Origin: Microbacterium helvum
GTDB taxonomy: Bacteria > Actinomycetota > Actinomycetes > Actinomycetales > Microbacteriaceae
Direction: 5' to 3'
DNA: 64,000 nucleotides
Assembly: GCF_014779795.1 (NCBI RefSeq)
Contig: NZ_JACXZS010000002.1
Location: 62,001 to 126,000, forward strand
In this document: positions 26,320-34,164 of the stretch, in pieces
How the letters are laid out: every line of letters starts with the position of its first letter
How positions within the stretch are numbered: the stretch's first letter is position 1
Notes under the pieces: generated by a model
Seen by the model: the letters and a program-made list of their open reading frames with translations, nothing else
Told to the model about the DNA's origin: nothing
Databases searched by the model: none
Translations under genes and position numbers: made by a program

Positions 26320-27120
26320 TCAGTTGGACTTCGCCGTGATCCACACGGTGATGGCGATCAGCGAACCGATCCCGAAGATCCAGATGAACAGGCCCTCGGA
26401 GACGGGGCCGAGCGAGCCGAGCGAGAAGCCGCCCGCCGACTCATTGTCCTGCAGGTAGAGCAGGTAGGTGATGATGTCGCGCTTCTCTTCGGTCGTCAGC
26501 GTCATGTCGTTGAACACGGGCATGTTCTGGGGACCGGTCACCATCGCCGCGTACATGTTCAGCGGGGTGGTGGTGTGCAGGTTGGGCGCGTACTTGCCCT
26601 CGGTGAGCGCACCGCCGGCGCCGGCCACGTTGTGGCACATGGCGCAGTTGATGCGGAAGAGCTCGCCGCCCTCTGCCGCGCTCCCCTCGCCGTCGAGGAC
26701 CTCGTCGTCGGGGAAGGTCGGGCCAGGGGCGATCGACTGGATGTACTCGCCGATGGCGCCGATCTGGTCCTCGGTGAACTGCACGGGCTTCTGCGGAGCC
26801 TGCGGGCCCTGCATCTGCAGCGGCATGCGGCCGGTGCTCATCTGGAAGTGCACCGCGAGCTCGCCGACGCCGTACAGCGACGGGCCGTCGGGCGTGCCCT
26901 GGACGTCGAGGCCGTGGCAGGTCGCGCAGTTCGCCTGGAACAGCTTCTTGCCGTCCTCGGCCGTGAGCGCCGACTTAGTCGTCTCGGGCGTCGTCGCCGC
27001 CATCGCGGCGGACGCACCGGCGTACACGCCGCCGGTGATGAGCAGGCCGATGCCGATCAGTGCGGCGGCGGCCCAGGGGCTGCGGCGGCCTTTGGAGCGG
27101 CGCGTGGTCTCTCGTGCCAT
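26320..27120 (-). CDS. qcrC: di-heme cytochrome c subunit of the bc1 complex
   Basis: 266-residue membrane-bound cytochrome with two c-type heme sites, CATCH and CAMCH. It wires the bc1 complex directly to the aa3 oxidase and replaces a soluble cytochrome c in actinobacteria. N-terminal signal or anchor (AAALIGIGLLITGGVYAGA) and a C-terminal membrane helix (LFIWIFGIGSLIAITVWI) frame the two cytochrome domains; possible axial methionines occur in MPVFNDM and GRMPLQM. Start at ATG 27120. Confidence 0.97.
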   Translation of the reverse strand: MARETTRRSKGRRSPWAAAALIGIGLLITGGVYAGASAAMAATTPETTKSALTAEDGKKLFQANCATCHGLDVQGTPDGPSLYGVGELAVHFQMSTGRMPLQMQGPQAPQKPVQFTEDQIGAIGEYIQSIAPGPTFPDDEVLDGEGSAAEGGELFRINCAMCHNVAGAGGALTEGKYAPNLHTTTPLNMYAAMVTGPQNMPVFNDMTLTTEEKRDIITYLLYLQDNESAGGFSLGSLGPVSEGLFIWIFGIGSLIAITVWITAKSN

Positions 27121-27140
27121 GTCGGGGTTCAGCTCCGCTC

Positions 27141-27782
27141 TCACTTGAGGAAGTAGATGACGAGGAACAGGGCGATCCAGACGACGTCGACGAAGTGCCA
27201 GTAGTACGACACGACGATGGACGAGGTCATCTCTTTGCGCCCGAAGTTCTTGACGGCGTACGCACGGCCGATCACCAGGAGGAAGGCGATGAGGCCGCCG
27301 GTGACGTGGAGGGCGTGGAAGCCGGTGGTGAGGTAGAAGGCCGAGGCGTACGCGTTGGCGTAGATCGGGAGGCCCTCGGTGACGAGCTGGGCGTACTCCC
27401 ACACCTGGCCCGAGACGAACAGCGCGCCGAGCGCGAACGTCAGCCAGAACCACTCGACCATGCCCCAGCCGAGCCAGCCGCGCTTCTTGGTGGAGTACGG
27501 CTGGAACCGCTCGGCCGCGAACACGCCCATCTGGCACGTGACCGAGGACAGCACGAGGATGATCGTGTTGACGGTCGCGTACGGGACGTTGAGCTTCTCG
27601 GTGCTCTCGGCCCACAGTTCGGGGGAGGTGCTGCGCAAGGTGAAGTAGATCGCGAAGAGGCCCGCGAAGAACATCACCTCGCTGCCGAGCCACACGATGG
27701 TGCCGACAGCGACCGGATCCGGCCGCTTGACGGACCGCATGGCCTGGGAGTAGGTCGCTGTGGAGGTCGTCACGCTCCCCAT
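27141..27782 (-). CDS. ctaE: cytochrome c oxidase subunit III
   Basis: Five-helix membrane subunit of the aa3 oxidase, about 213 residues, containing GSEVMFFAGLFAIYFTLR, TGFHALHVTGGLIAFLLV and YYWHFVDVVWIALF, all hallmark subunit III motifs. First gene of the ctaE-qcrC-qcrA-qcrB operon. The start is ATG 27782 or GTG 27773, differing by three residues; neither has a textbook ribosome-binding site. Divergent from trpD with a 187-nt shared region. Confidence 0.95.
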   Translation of the reverse strand: MGSVTTSTATYSQAMRSVKRPDPVAVGTIVWLGSEVMFFAGLFAIYFTLRSTSPELWAESTEKLNVPYATVNTIILVLSSVTCQMGVFAAERFQPYSTKKRGWLGWGMVEWFWLTFALGALFVSGQVWEYAQLVTEGLPIYANAYASAFYLTTGFHALHVTGGLIAFLLVIGRAYAVKNFGRKEMTSSIVVSYYWHFVDVVWIALFLVIYFLK

Positions 27783-27843
27783 TATGGCCGATTCGGGCCG
27801 CCGATTTTCGCATCGGAGGGCATCGATTTGCCCGGACGCATAC

Positions 27844-27857
27844 TTAGGGCGACCTAA
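27844..27857 (-). promoter_or_regulatory. inverted repeat TTAGG-N4-CCTAA upstream of ctaE
   Basis: TTAGG and CCTAA flank GCGA, 62-75 nt before the ctaE start. On the minus strand TAAGTAT (27839-27845) overlaps its 3' end and could be the -10 region, so a bound protein would affect promoter access. The arms resemble half-sites of iron regulators of the DtxR class, but the spacing does not fit the 19-bp consensus. Confidence 0.4.
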
Positions 27858-27928
27858 AAGAACACTGCGACTCTGCCGTGAACCCGTGGTGAAGACGCAG
27901 AATCGCGCGACGATGGCCGCCCTGTCAC

Positions 27929-27944
27929 GAATCGGTTCCGATTC
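27929..27944 (+). promoter_or_regulatory. 16-bp palindrome at the trpD promoter
   Basis: GAATCGG-TT-CCGATTC lies where the -35 element should be relative to TAGGCT at 27956-27961. It is a candidate operator for the stand-alone trpD gene. Confidence 0.45.
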
Positions 27945-27955
27945 CCGCGCGCCGC

Positions 27956-27961
27956 TAGGCT
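27956..27961 (+). promoter_or_regulatory. -10 box (TAGGCT) of trpD
   Basis: TAGGCT ends eight bases before the trpD ATG, so the mRNA is leaderless or has a one- to two-base leader. Confidence 0.45.
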
Positions 27962-27969
27962 TCTGCGTT

Positions 27970-29031
27970 ATGGCGGAGCTGTACACCTGGCCGGGAATCC
28001 TCACCACGCTGCTGGAGCGGCGCGACCTCAGCGTCTCGGAGTCGACGTGGGCGATGCGGCAGATCATGTCGGGCGCGGCGACCCCCTCGCAGCTGGGCGC
28101 GTTCCTGGTCGCGCTGCGCGGCAAGGGCGAGACGGTCGACGAGATCGTGGGCTTCCGCGACGCGATTCTGGAGGCGGCGCTCCCGCTCCCGGTGGACGCG
28201 GCCGTGCTCGACATCGTCGGCACCGGCGGCGACCGCTTCGGCACCGTCAACGTCTCGACGATGTCGGCGCTGGTGGCCGCGGCATCCGGCGTCCCCGTCG
28301 TGAAGCACGGCAACAAGGCGGCCAGCTCTTCGTCGGGCTCGTCCGATGTGCTGGGCGCCCTCGGGGTCGATCTCACGCTGTCGCCCGACGCCGTCGCCGA
28401 GACGCTGTCGCGGGCCGGCATCACCTTCGCCTTCGCGTCGGCGTTCCACCCCGGGTTCCGTCACGCCGGGCCGACACGCGCCGAGCTCGGCGTGCCCACC
28501 GTCTTCAACTTCCTCGGCCCGCTGTGCAACCCGGCGCGCGCCGAGGCCAACGCCGTCGGCGTCGCCCACCTCGACCGTGTGCCCCTCATCACCGGCGTGT
28601 TCCGCACGCGCGGCGCGACGGCACTCGTGTTCCGTGGCGACGACGGGCTCGACGAGCTCACGACCACGGGTCACAGCCGCGTGTGGGAGGTCAGCCGCGG
28701 CGACATCCACGAGCACGACCTCGACCCGCGCGACCTCGGCATCCCCCTCGCCGACATCGACGACCTGCTCGGCGGCGACCCCGTGCACAACGCCGGCATC
28801 GTGCGTCGTGTGCTGGCCGGCGACACCGGTCCCGTCCGCGACATCGTGCTGCTCAACGCGGCGGCGGGGATCGTGGCCTACCGGCTGTTCCGCGACGCGA
28901 CCGAGGTGCAGCGCCCGATCCTGGAGCGTCTGGCCGAGGCGCGCGACGAGGCCGCGGCCGCCATCGACAGCGGCGCGGCGGCATCCACCCTGGAGCGCTG
29001 GGTCGAGGTGACGCGCTCGTTCGCGTCCTGA
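27970..29031 (+). CDS. trpD: anthranilate phosphoribosyltransferase
   Basis: Transfers phosphoribose from PRPP to anthranilate in tryptophan synthesis, 353 residues. Signature motifs are DIVGTGGDRFGTVNVST for PRPP binding, VPVVKHGNKAASSSSGS, HPGFRHAGPTRAELG and VFNFLGPLCNPA. Start placed at ATG 27970; the upstream in-frame sequence is not coding-like. Separated from other trp genes, as in many actinobacteria where trpD neighbours ctaE. Confidence 0.95.
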   Translation: MAELYTWPGILTTLLERRDLSVSESTWAMRQIMSGAATPSQLGAFLVALRGKGETVDEIVGFRDAILEAALPLPVDAAVLDIVGTGGDRFGTVNVSTMSALVAAASGVPVVKHGNKAASSSSGSSDVLGALGVDLTLSPDAVAETLSRAGITFAFASAFHPGFRHAGPTRAELGVPTVFNFLGPLCNPARAEANAVGVAHLDRVPLITGVFRTRGATALVFRGDDGLDELTTTGHSRVWEVSRGDIHEHDLDPRDLGIPLADIDDLLGGDPVHNAGIVRRVLAGDTGPVRDIVLLNAAAGIVAYRLFRDATEVQRPILERLAEARDEAAAAIDSGAAASTLERWVEVTRSFAS

Positions 29032-29116
29032 GGGATTTTCACGGCCTGTCTCTTCCGGAGCGTCGGCGGTCCCCGCTACCGTGTGCGGCAGGCCCACGAT
29101 CCGTCTGGAGGACGCC

Positions 29117-29620
29117 ATGACCGACGACACCGCCACCCCGTCCGGCCCGCTCGACGGCTCCGTCGAACCACCCGCCCGCAAGCTCGGCGGCGTCAAGGTC
29201 GTCGGCGTCCTCGGCATCATCGCCGGCATCCTGCTGATCGTCGTCGGGATCGTCGCGTGGATCGCGGTGTCGACGCAGCTGCGCGAAGAGAACATCACGG
29301 TCTCCGACGACGCGATGGCGTTCCAGGGAGCGCAGGTCGCGGGGCCGTTCACCGCCTACGCGCAGGCCGAGGTCATCCAGCAGCACGCGCTGGACATGGC
29401 GGACGGCAAGACGTACGCCGAGCTGCCGATGGACGACCCGGTGCGCGCGACGGTGATGGACGCGTCGTTCCTGCGTGCCTCGCTGTTCACCTCGGTCGTG
29501 TCGTTCGGCGTCGCCGCGTTCGCGATCGGCATGGGCATCCTGTCGATCCTGTTCGGCTGGGCGCTGCATCGACTCGCCGGGGCGCCGGTGGTGGTGCGGC
29601 GAGCCGCGCCGACACCGTGA
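29117..29620 (+). CDS. uncharacterised two-helix membrane protein
   Basis: 167 residues. A short hydrophilic N-terminus rich in Pro/Ser/Thr precedes a first membrane helix (VVGVLGIIAGILLIVVGIVAW). An extracytoplasmic segment of about 70 residues follows (ENITVSDDAMAFQG, VIQQHALDMADGKTYAEL), then a second helix (FTSVVSFGVAAFAIGMGIL). Homologues are common in actinobacteria and are sometimes mislabelled as LigA dioxygenases; nothing here supports an enzyme. Start supported by TGGAGGA before the ATG. Confidence 0.8.
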   Translation: MTDDTATPSGPLDGSVEPPARKLGGVKVVGVLGIIAGILLIVVGIVAWIAVSTQLREENITVSDDAMAFQGAQVAGPFTAYAQAEVIQQHALDMADGKTYAELPMDDPVRATVMDASFLRASLFTSVVSFGVAAFAIGMGILSILFGWALHRLAGAPVVVRRAAPTP

Positions 29621-29633
29621 CCCGCGGCGCCCG

Positions 29634-30635
29634 GTGAACCCGCACGAGGCGCTCACCGAGATCGCGACGCTCCTGGAGCGCGAGCGGTCGTCGCGGTACA
29701 AGTCCAAGGCGTTCCGCGCGGCGGCCGACGCGATCGAGGGGCTGAGCGACGAAGAGCTTCGGGATGCCGCCTCGCTGCGCCGCCGCAAGGGCGTCGGCGA
29801 TTCGACCTTCGCCGTCATCCAGCAGGCGCTGGCGGGCGAGGTTCCGGGCTATCTGGCCGATCTGCGCGAGCGCGCCGGGGTGCAGCGGGCCTCGACGCTG
29901 CGCACGAAGCTGCGAGGCGACCTGCACTCGCACAGCGACTGGTCGGACGGCCTCACCTCCATCGAGCTGATGGTGGATGCCGCCCGCACGCTCGGTCATG
30001 AATACCTGGCCCTGACCGACCATTCGCCGCGGCTCCGCGTCGCGAACGGGCTGTCGCCCGAGCGGCTGCGATCGCAGCTGGAGGTCGTGGCGGGCATGAG
30101 CGGCGGCGGGTTCACTCTGCTGTCGGGGATCGAGGTCGACATCCTCGACGACGGGTCGCTCGACCAGGACGACGACCTGCTCGGCGTGCTGGACGTGGTG
30201 GTGGCCTCGGCGCATTCGAAGCTGCGCATGGAGAAGGGCCCGATGACGCGGCGGCTGGTGGCCGCTGCATCCGATCCCCACGTCGATGTGCTGGGGCACG
30301 TCACGGGCCGGCTCGTCGAGGGGTCGCGCGGCACCCGGCCGCCCTCGACGTTCGAGGCGCGGCCCGTGTTCGAGGCATGCGAGGCGCACGGCGTCGCCGT
30401 CGAGATCAACTCGCGACCGGAGCGTCAGGACCCGCCGGACGACCTGATCGGGCTCGCGCTCGAGATCGGCTGCCTGTTCTCGATCGACTCCGATGCGCAC
30501 GCGCCGGGGCAGCTGTCGCTGCTGGACTACGGCGCCGAGCGCGCCGAACGCCTGGGAGTGCCGGCCGAGCGCATCGTGACGACGTGGCCCCTGGACCGCC
30601 TGCGCGCATGGACCGGGCGCGACCGCTGCACCTAG
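29634..30635 (+). CDS. PolX-like PHP-domain phosphoesterase with N-terminal HhH
   Basis: 333 residues. Residues 1-70 resemble the N-terminal helix-hairpin-helix lyase-like domain of family X DNA polymerases (RYKSKAFRAAADAI, RRRKGVGDSTFAVIQ). The PHP domain starts at about residue 95 with RGDLHSHSDWSDG (H98, H100), then LALTDHSPR, GIEVDIL, ASAHS, DVLGHVTGR and SIDSDAH supplying metal ligands. The polymerase palm domain found between these parts in bacterial PolX is absent. A DNA-end phosphatase or nuclease role is plausible but inferred. Confidence 0.82.
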   Translation: MNPHEALTEIATLLERERSSRYKSKAFRAAADAIEGLSDEELRDAASLRRRKGVGDSTFAVIQQALAGEVPGYLADLRERAGVQRASTLRTKLRGDLHSHSDWSDGLTSIELMVDAARTLGHEYLALTDHSPRLRVANGLSPERLRSQLEVVAGMSGGGFTLLSGIEVDILDDGSLDQDDDLLGVLDVVVASAHSKLRMEKGPMTRRLVAAASDPHVDVLGHVTGRLVEGSRGTRPPSTFEARPVFEACEAHGVAVEINSRPERQDPPDDLIGLALEIGCLFSIDSDAHAPGQLSLLDYGAERAERLGVPAERIVTTWPLDRLRAWTGRDRCT

Positions 30636-30658
30636 CCACAAGTCGCGCCCGGCGGCGC

Positions 30659-30952
30659 TCACTGCGGCGCGTTGGCGCGCAGCACCTCGAGGCGGGCGCG
30701 GTACTCGGTCTCGTCGATGTCGCCCTTCGCGAACCGCTCGGCGAGCGTCGTCTCGGCCTGGCGTGCGGGCGTGCGCCCATACGGGCCGTATCCGCCCGCC
30801 GCGGCCGCGCGGCGCCAGCGGCGGCCGAAGAGCGCGAACAGCACGGCGATCAGCGCGATCCAGAACAGCGGGATGAGCAGGAACCACCAGCCGAACCCCC
30901 AGGGGCCGACGACGTGGGTGGCCACGATTCCGGTGGCGAGTGCAGTGGACAT
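30659..30952 (-). CDS. SHOCT domain membrane protein
   Basis: 97 residues: one N-terminal transmembrane helix (GFGWWFLLIPLFWIALIAVLFALF), a basic Gly/Tyr linker, and a C-terminal SHOCT motif (LAERFAKGDIDETEYRARLEVL). SHOCT modules are short oligomerisation domains often on membrane proteins. AGGAAGGA precedes the ATG by about six bases, which decides the start over longer in-frame options. Confidence 0.85.
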   Translation of the reverse strand: MSTALATGIVATHVVGPWGFGWWFLLIPLFWIALIAVLFALFGRRWRRAAAAGGYGPYGRTPARQAETTLAERFAKGDIDETEYRARLEVLRANAPQ

Positions 30953-31101
30953 GAGGATCCTTCCTGAGTCGGTCGCGCCGGGATGGACGACCGGATGCCT
31001 CCAGTCAAGGCGGGGCGCGGTATCCGCGAATCCGGCCGGGGGAGTGATCTCGGATGCTCCCACGGCAGTACGCCGCTCGATGCGGCTGCGACGGAGCCGC
31101 G

Positions 31102-31755
31102 TCAGGCGCCGGTGAGACCGGACTCGTACGCGATGATCACCAGGCGCACGCGGTCGCGCGCGGCGAGCTTCTGCATGATGCGCGACACGTGGGTCTTGGC
31201 GGTCAGCGGCGACAGGTACAGGCGCGCGCCGATCTCGTCATTCGTGAGCCCCTCGGCCACGAGCCGCAGCACGTCGACCTCGCGCTCGGTGAGCGCTTCG
31301 AGCAGGCGCGGGTCGGGGGACCGGCGCAGACCCGCCGCGGCGCGGTCCAGGAGCGTGCGGGTCACCCCGGGCGAGAGCAGCGCGTCACCGTCGGCCACCG
31401 CGCGGACGGCGCGGATCAGGTCGGCGGGCTCGGTGTCCTTCACGAGGAAGCCGCTGGCGCCTGCGAGCACCGCGCGCACGACGTACTCGTCGAGCTCGAA
31501 GGTCGTGACGATCACGACGCGCACACCGGCCAGGCTCGGGTCCGCGGCGATCTGCTCGGCCGCCCACAGCCCGTCGCCGTCGGGCATCCGGATGTCGACG
31601 AGCGCGACGTCCGCCGGGGTGTCGCGCAGTCGTCGCAGCAACTCCTGACCGCCGGACGCCTCGGCGACGACGTCGATGTCGGGTTCGGAGTCCAGGAGGG
31701 CGCGGAAGCCCGCGCGCACCAGCTGGTGGTCGTCGGTCAGCGCCACGCGGATCAT
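31102..31755 (-). CDS. NarL/FixJ-family response regulator
   Basis: 217 residues: receiver domain with phospho-acceptor Asp in VALVDIRMPDGDG and Lys in FLVKDTEP, then a LuxR-type helix-turn-helix (LTEREVDVLRLVAEGLTN, SPLTAKTHVSRIM). Its ATG overlaps the kinase stop by 4 nt, so kinase and regulator form an operon. Targets are unknown; a perfect palindrome lies upstream of the operon. Confidence 0.93.
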   Translation of the reverse strand: MIRVALTDDHQLVRAGFRALLDSEPDIDVVAEASGGQELLRRLRDTPADVALVDIRMPDGDGLWAAEQIAADPSLAGVRVVIVTTFELDEYVVRAVLAGASGFLVKDTEPADLIRAVRAVADGDALLSPGVTRTLLDRAAAGLRRSPDPRLLEALTEREVDVLRLVAEGLTNDEIGARLYLSPLTAKTHVSRIMQKLAARDRVRLVIIAYESGLTGA

Positions 31756-32975
31756 GCGACACCGGTCCAGGGGAGGCGCGCGACCACGGAGGTGCCGCGC
31801 GGACTGCTCTGGACCGTCACGGCGCCGCCGACGAGCTGGGCGCGTTCGCGCATGCCGCGCAGTCCACCGCGCTCCGTCGCGGACGAGGGGAAGCCGGCGC
31901 CGTCGTCGGTGACGGTCACGACGAGATCCGCGGACTCGCGGTCGACCGTCACGGCCGCATGCGATGCGGCGGAGTGGCGCACCACGTTCGTCAGCGCCTC
32001 CTGGACGATCCGGTAGGCCGTCGTCTGCACCGCGCTCGGCGGCGCATCGCCCGCGAGGCGGTCGTCGAGCGAGACCTCGAGCCCGAGGCCGGAGCGCCCG
32101 GCGACGAGACCCGGCAGCTGCGCGAGCTGCGGCTGAGGCGTGAGCGGCGCCGTGTCGGGCGACGCGAGCTCGTCGCCGCGCAGGAACGCCAGCACACCGC
32201 GCACCTCGTCCAGACCGGTCGCACTGAGGGCGCGGATGTTCGCGAGCGCCTCGCGTGCCCGCTCGGGCTCACGGTCGAACAGGTGCAGCCCGACGCCGGA
32301 CTGCACGGCGATCTGGCTGAGGGAATGCGCGAGCACGTCGTGCAGCTCGCGTGCGATGCGGGTGCGCTCCTCCTGCTCTGCCGCCCGCCGGCGGGCCGCG
32401 AGCTGCTGGCGCCGCTGCTGCGCGCCGCGGATCCGAGCACGCATCCCCTCGCCGACCGCGAAGCACAGCGCGAGCCCGAGCGTCGCGAAGGCGATGCGTG
32501 CGGGATGCCAATCCGTGACGCCGAAGACGCCGGGCGCGAGCTCCGGGCCGACCACGGCGGCCAGCCACGCCACGCCGACCGAGACGAGGGCCCACACGCG
32601 GGCTCCTCGCACGACCGCGCCGATGATGGCGAACACCAGGGCGATGGGCGGCGGCCCGCCGACCGGCGGCACGAACAGATCGACCAGGGTCAGGGTCGCG
32701 ACGACGGCGACCGTCGGCCCCGGCATCCTTCTCGCAGCCAGCAGAGAGAGGGCGGATGCCGCGGCCAGCGCGATGCTCGTGACCGCTGCGGCGGGAGGCA
32801 CATGCTGCCACCACGACAGCCCGATCGTGCCGGGGACCTGCACGAGGAGCGCCACGACCACCGGCACCAGCAGGATCACGGCGGGCGACGGCCGGAATCG
32901 GACGCCCGCATCATCGCCCGTGGTGCTCACCGCGGGTCCGGCCGCCGTGGGACCGAAGCGCGCAGGGCCGAGCAT
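31752..32975 (-). CDS. sensor histidine kinase, HisKA_3 type
   Basis: 407 residues. The N-terminal half has about five to six transmembrane segments with minimal periplasmic loops, suggesting sensing within the membrane. The HisKA_3 phospho-acceptor is in RIARELHDVLAHSL, and the ATPase domain has VQEALTNVVRHS, DDGAGFP and GGLRGMRERAQLVGG. Signals are unknown; related DesK-type systems often respond to envelope or lipid state. Start ATG at 32975 has a TAGCAT box seven bases upstream. Confidence 0.92.
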   Translation of the reverse strand: MLGPARFGPTAAGPAVSTTGDDAGVRFRPSPAVILLVPVVVALLVQVPGTIGLSWWQHVPPAAAVTSIALAAASALSLLAARRMPGPTVAVVATLTLVDLFVPPVGGPPPIALVFAIIGAVVRGARVWALVSVGVAWLAAVVGPELAPGVFGVTDWHPARIAFATLGLALCFAVGEGMRARIRGAQQRRQQLAARRRAAEQEERTRIARELHDVLAHSLSQIAVQSGVGLHLFDREPERAREALANIRALSATGLDEVRGVLAFLRGDELASPDTAPLTPQPQLAQLPGLVAGRSGLGLEVSLDDRLAGDAPPSAVQTTAYRIVQEALTNVVRHSAASHAAVTVDRESADLVVTVTDDGAGFPSSATERGGLRGMRERAQLVGGAVTVQSSPRGTSVVARLPWTGVA

Positions 32976-32982
32976 GCGCTCG

Positions 32983-32988
32983 ATGCTA
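32983..32988 (-). promoter_or_regulatory. -10 box (TAGCAT) of the kinase-regulator operon
   Basis: TAGCAT on the minus strand ends seven bases before the kinase ATG. Confidence 0.4.
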
Positions 32989-33027
32989 CGCCGCGGCGCA
33001 CTGTGAGGAATCTGACCGGGGGAGCGG

Positions 33028-33055
33028 CGGGCGTACTCCCGCGGGAGTACGCCCG
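33028..33055. promoter_or_regulatory. perfect 28-bp palindrome
   Basis: CGGGCGTACTCCCG and its exact reverse complement are fused with no spacer. The site lies 5 nt after the exonuclease stop (33060, minus strand) and about 40 nt upstream of the kinase -10 box. It may be the exonuclease terminator, an operator for the kinase-regulator operon, or both. Confidence 0.6.
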
Positions 33056-33059
33056 ATCG

Positions 33060-33992
33060 TCAGATCGCGTCCACCGCGTCGAGCGCATCGACGATGCGGG
33101 TGATCGCGGTGCCGAGCGCCCACTCGTCGCCGAGCGCCCTCACGTGCGACTTCGCGGACTCGTCGAGGGGGCGCAGCCGGTGGTCGGGCACTTCGAGCGG
33201 CAGGTCGCGCACCACCTCGACCACGGTCGGCGCGACGGCGAGATACGGCAGGCCCGCGAGCACCTTGGAGCGCACGCCGGCCGACATGCCCTCGCCGGCC
33301 TCGGCGGCGGCGATGATGCCGGCGAGGTCGCCGTGCGCGGCCAGGAGCCCGGCGGCGGTCTTCTCGCCGATGCCCGCGACCCCCGGCAGCCCGTCGGACG
33401 AGTCGCCGCGCAGCGTCGCGAAGTCGGCGTACTGCGAGGGCAGAACGCCGTACTTGCCGACCACTGCCGCATCGGTGAGCACCTCGAGGTTGCTCATGCC
33501 GCGCGCGGTGTAGACCACGCGCACGTCACGGGAGTCGTCCACGAGCTGGAACAGGTCGCGGTCGCCGGTCACGATGTCGACCGGCATGGTCGCGGTCGTC
33601 GCGAGCGTGCCGATGACGTCGTCGGCCTCGTGCTGGGCCGCGCCCACGATGCGGATGCCGAGGGCGCCGAGCACCGTGCGGATGACCGGCACCTGCACCT
33701 CGAGAGGGTCGGGGACCTCTTCGACGTCCGGCCCGCCGGCGACGACCTCGGCCACGCGGTGGGTCTTGTACGTGGGGATCAGGTCGACGCGCCACTGCGG
33801 ACGCCAGTCGTCGTCCCAGCACGCGACGAGGTGCGTCGGGCGGTACGTCGTCACGAGCCTCGTGATGATGTCGAGGAATCCGCGCACCGCGTTGACGGGC
33901 GTTCCGTCGGGCGCGCGCACCGTGTCGGGCACCCCGTAGAACGCGCGGAAGTAGAGGGACGCGGAGTCGAGGAGCATCAGGCGGTCGGTCAC
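33060..33992 (-). CDS. stand-alone 5'-3' exonuclease (PolA N-domain type)
   Basis: Flap/5' nuclease of 310 residues related to the N-terminal domain of DNA polymerase I. Metal-binding acidic motifs are present: LLDSASLYFRAFYG, CWDDDWRP, EADDVIGTLA, VTGDRDLFQLVD and the helix-hairpin-helix GDSSDGLPGVAGIGEKTA. Family members remove RNA primers or flaps, and actinobacteria often carry one alongside full-length PolA. GTG start is supported by a CAGGAT box six bases upstream. Confidence 0.93.
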   Translation of the reverse strand: MTDRLMLLDSASLYFRAFYGVPDTVRAPDGTPVNAVRGFLDIITRLVTTYRPTHLVACWDDDWRPQWRVDLIPTYKTHRVAEVVAGGPDVEEVPDPLEVQVPVIRTVLGALGIRIVGAAQHEADDVIGTLATTATMPVDIVTGDRDLFQLVDDSRDVRVVYTARGMSNLEVLTDAAVVGKYGVLPSQYADFATLRGDSSDGLPGVAGIGEKTAAGLLAAHGDLAGIIAAAEAGEGMSAGVRSKVLAGLPYLAVAPTVVEVVRDLPLEVPDHRLRPLDESAKSHVRALGDEWALGTAITRIVDALDAVDAI

Positions 33993-33998
33993 GCGTTC

Positions 33999-34004
33999 AT
34001 CCTG
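33999..34004 (-). promoter_or_regulatory. -10 box (CAGGAT) of the exonuclease gene
   Basis: On the minus strand CAGGAT is followed by six bases and the GTG start at 33992. Confidence 0.35.
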
Positions 34005-34164
34005 GCATGCGCCTCCGACGCCCGCGCGGCGGGTGCCGGAGCGGCAGGCGTCCGGAGAGACACCCGTCGTTCACCTGTGCGATGGATGCCGGTCCCCGGG
34101 CGGCACCCGTCTCGTTCACGTCCGCCGCCCACCGTGGGGAGACAGCCGCGGAAGGGAGGCGTTC

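Noticed and set aside
27844..27857. Iron-regulator (DtxR/IdeR) box upstream of ctaE
   Set aside because: The TTAGG/CCTAA arms match half-sites but the 4-nt spacer does not fit the 19-bp consensus; kept only as a generic inverted repeat.
34060..34121. PHO-box-like GTTCAC repeats before the nonulosonate operon
   Set aside because: The two GTTCAC copies are roughly 40 nt apart rather than in 11-nt register, so they do not form a PhoP site.
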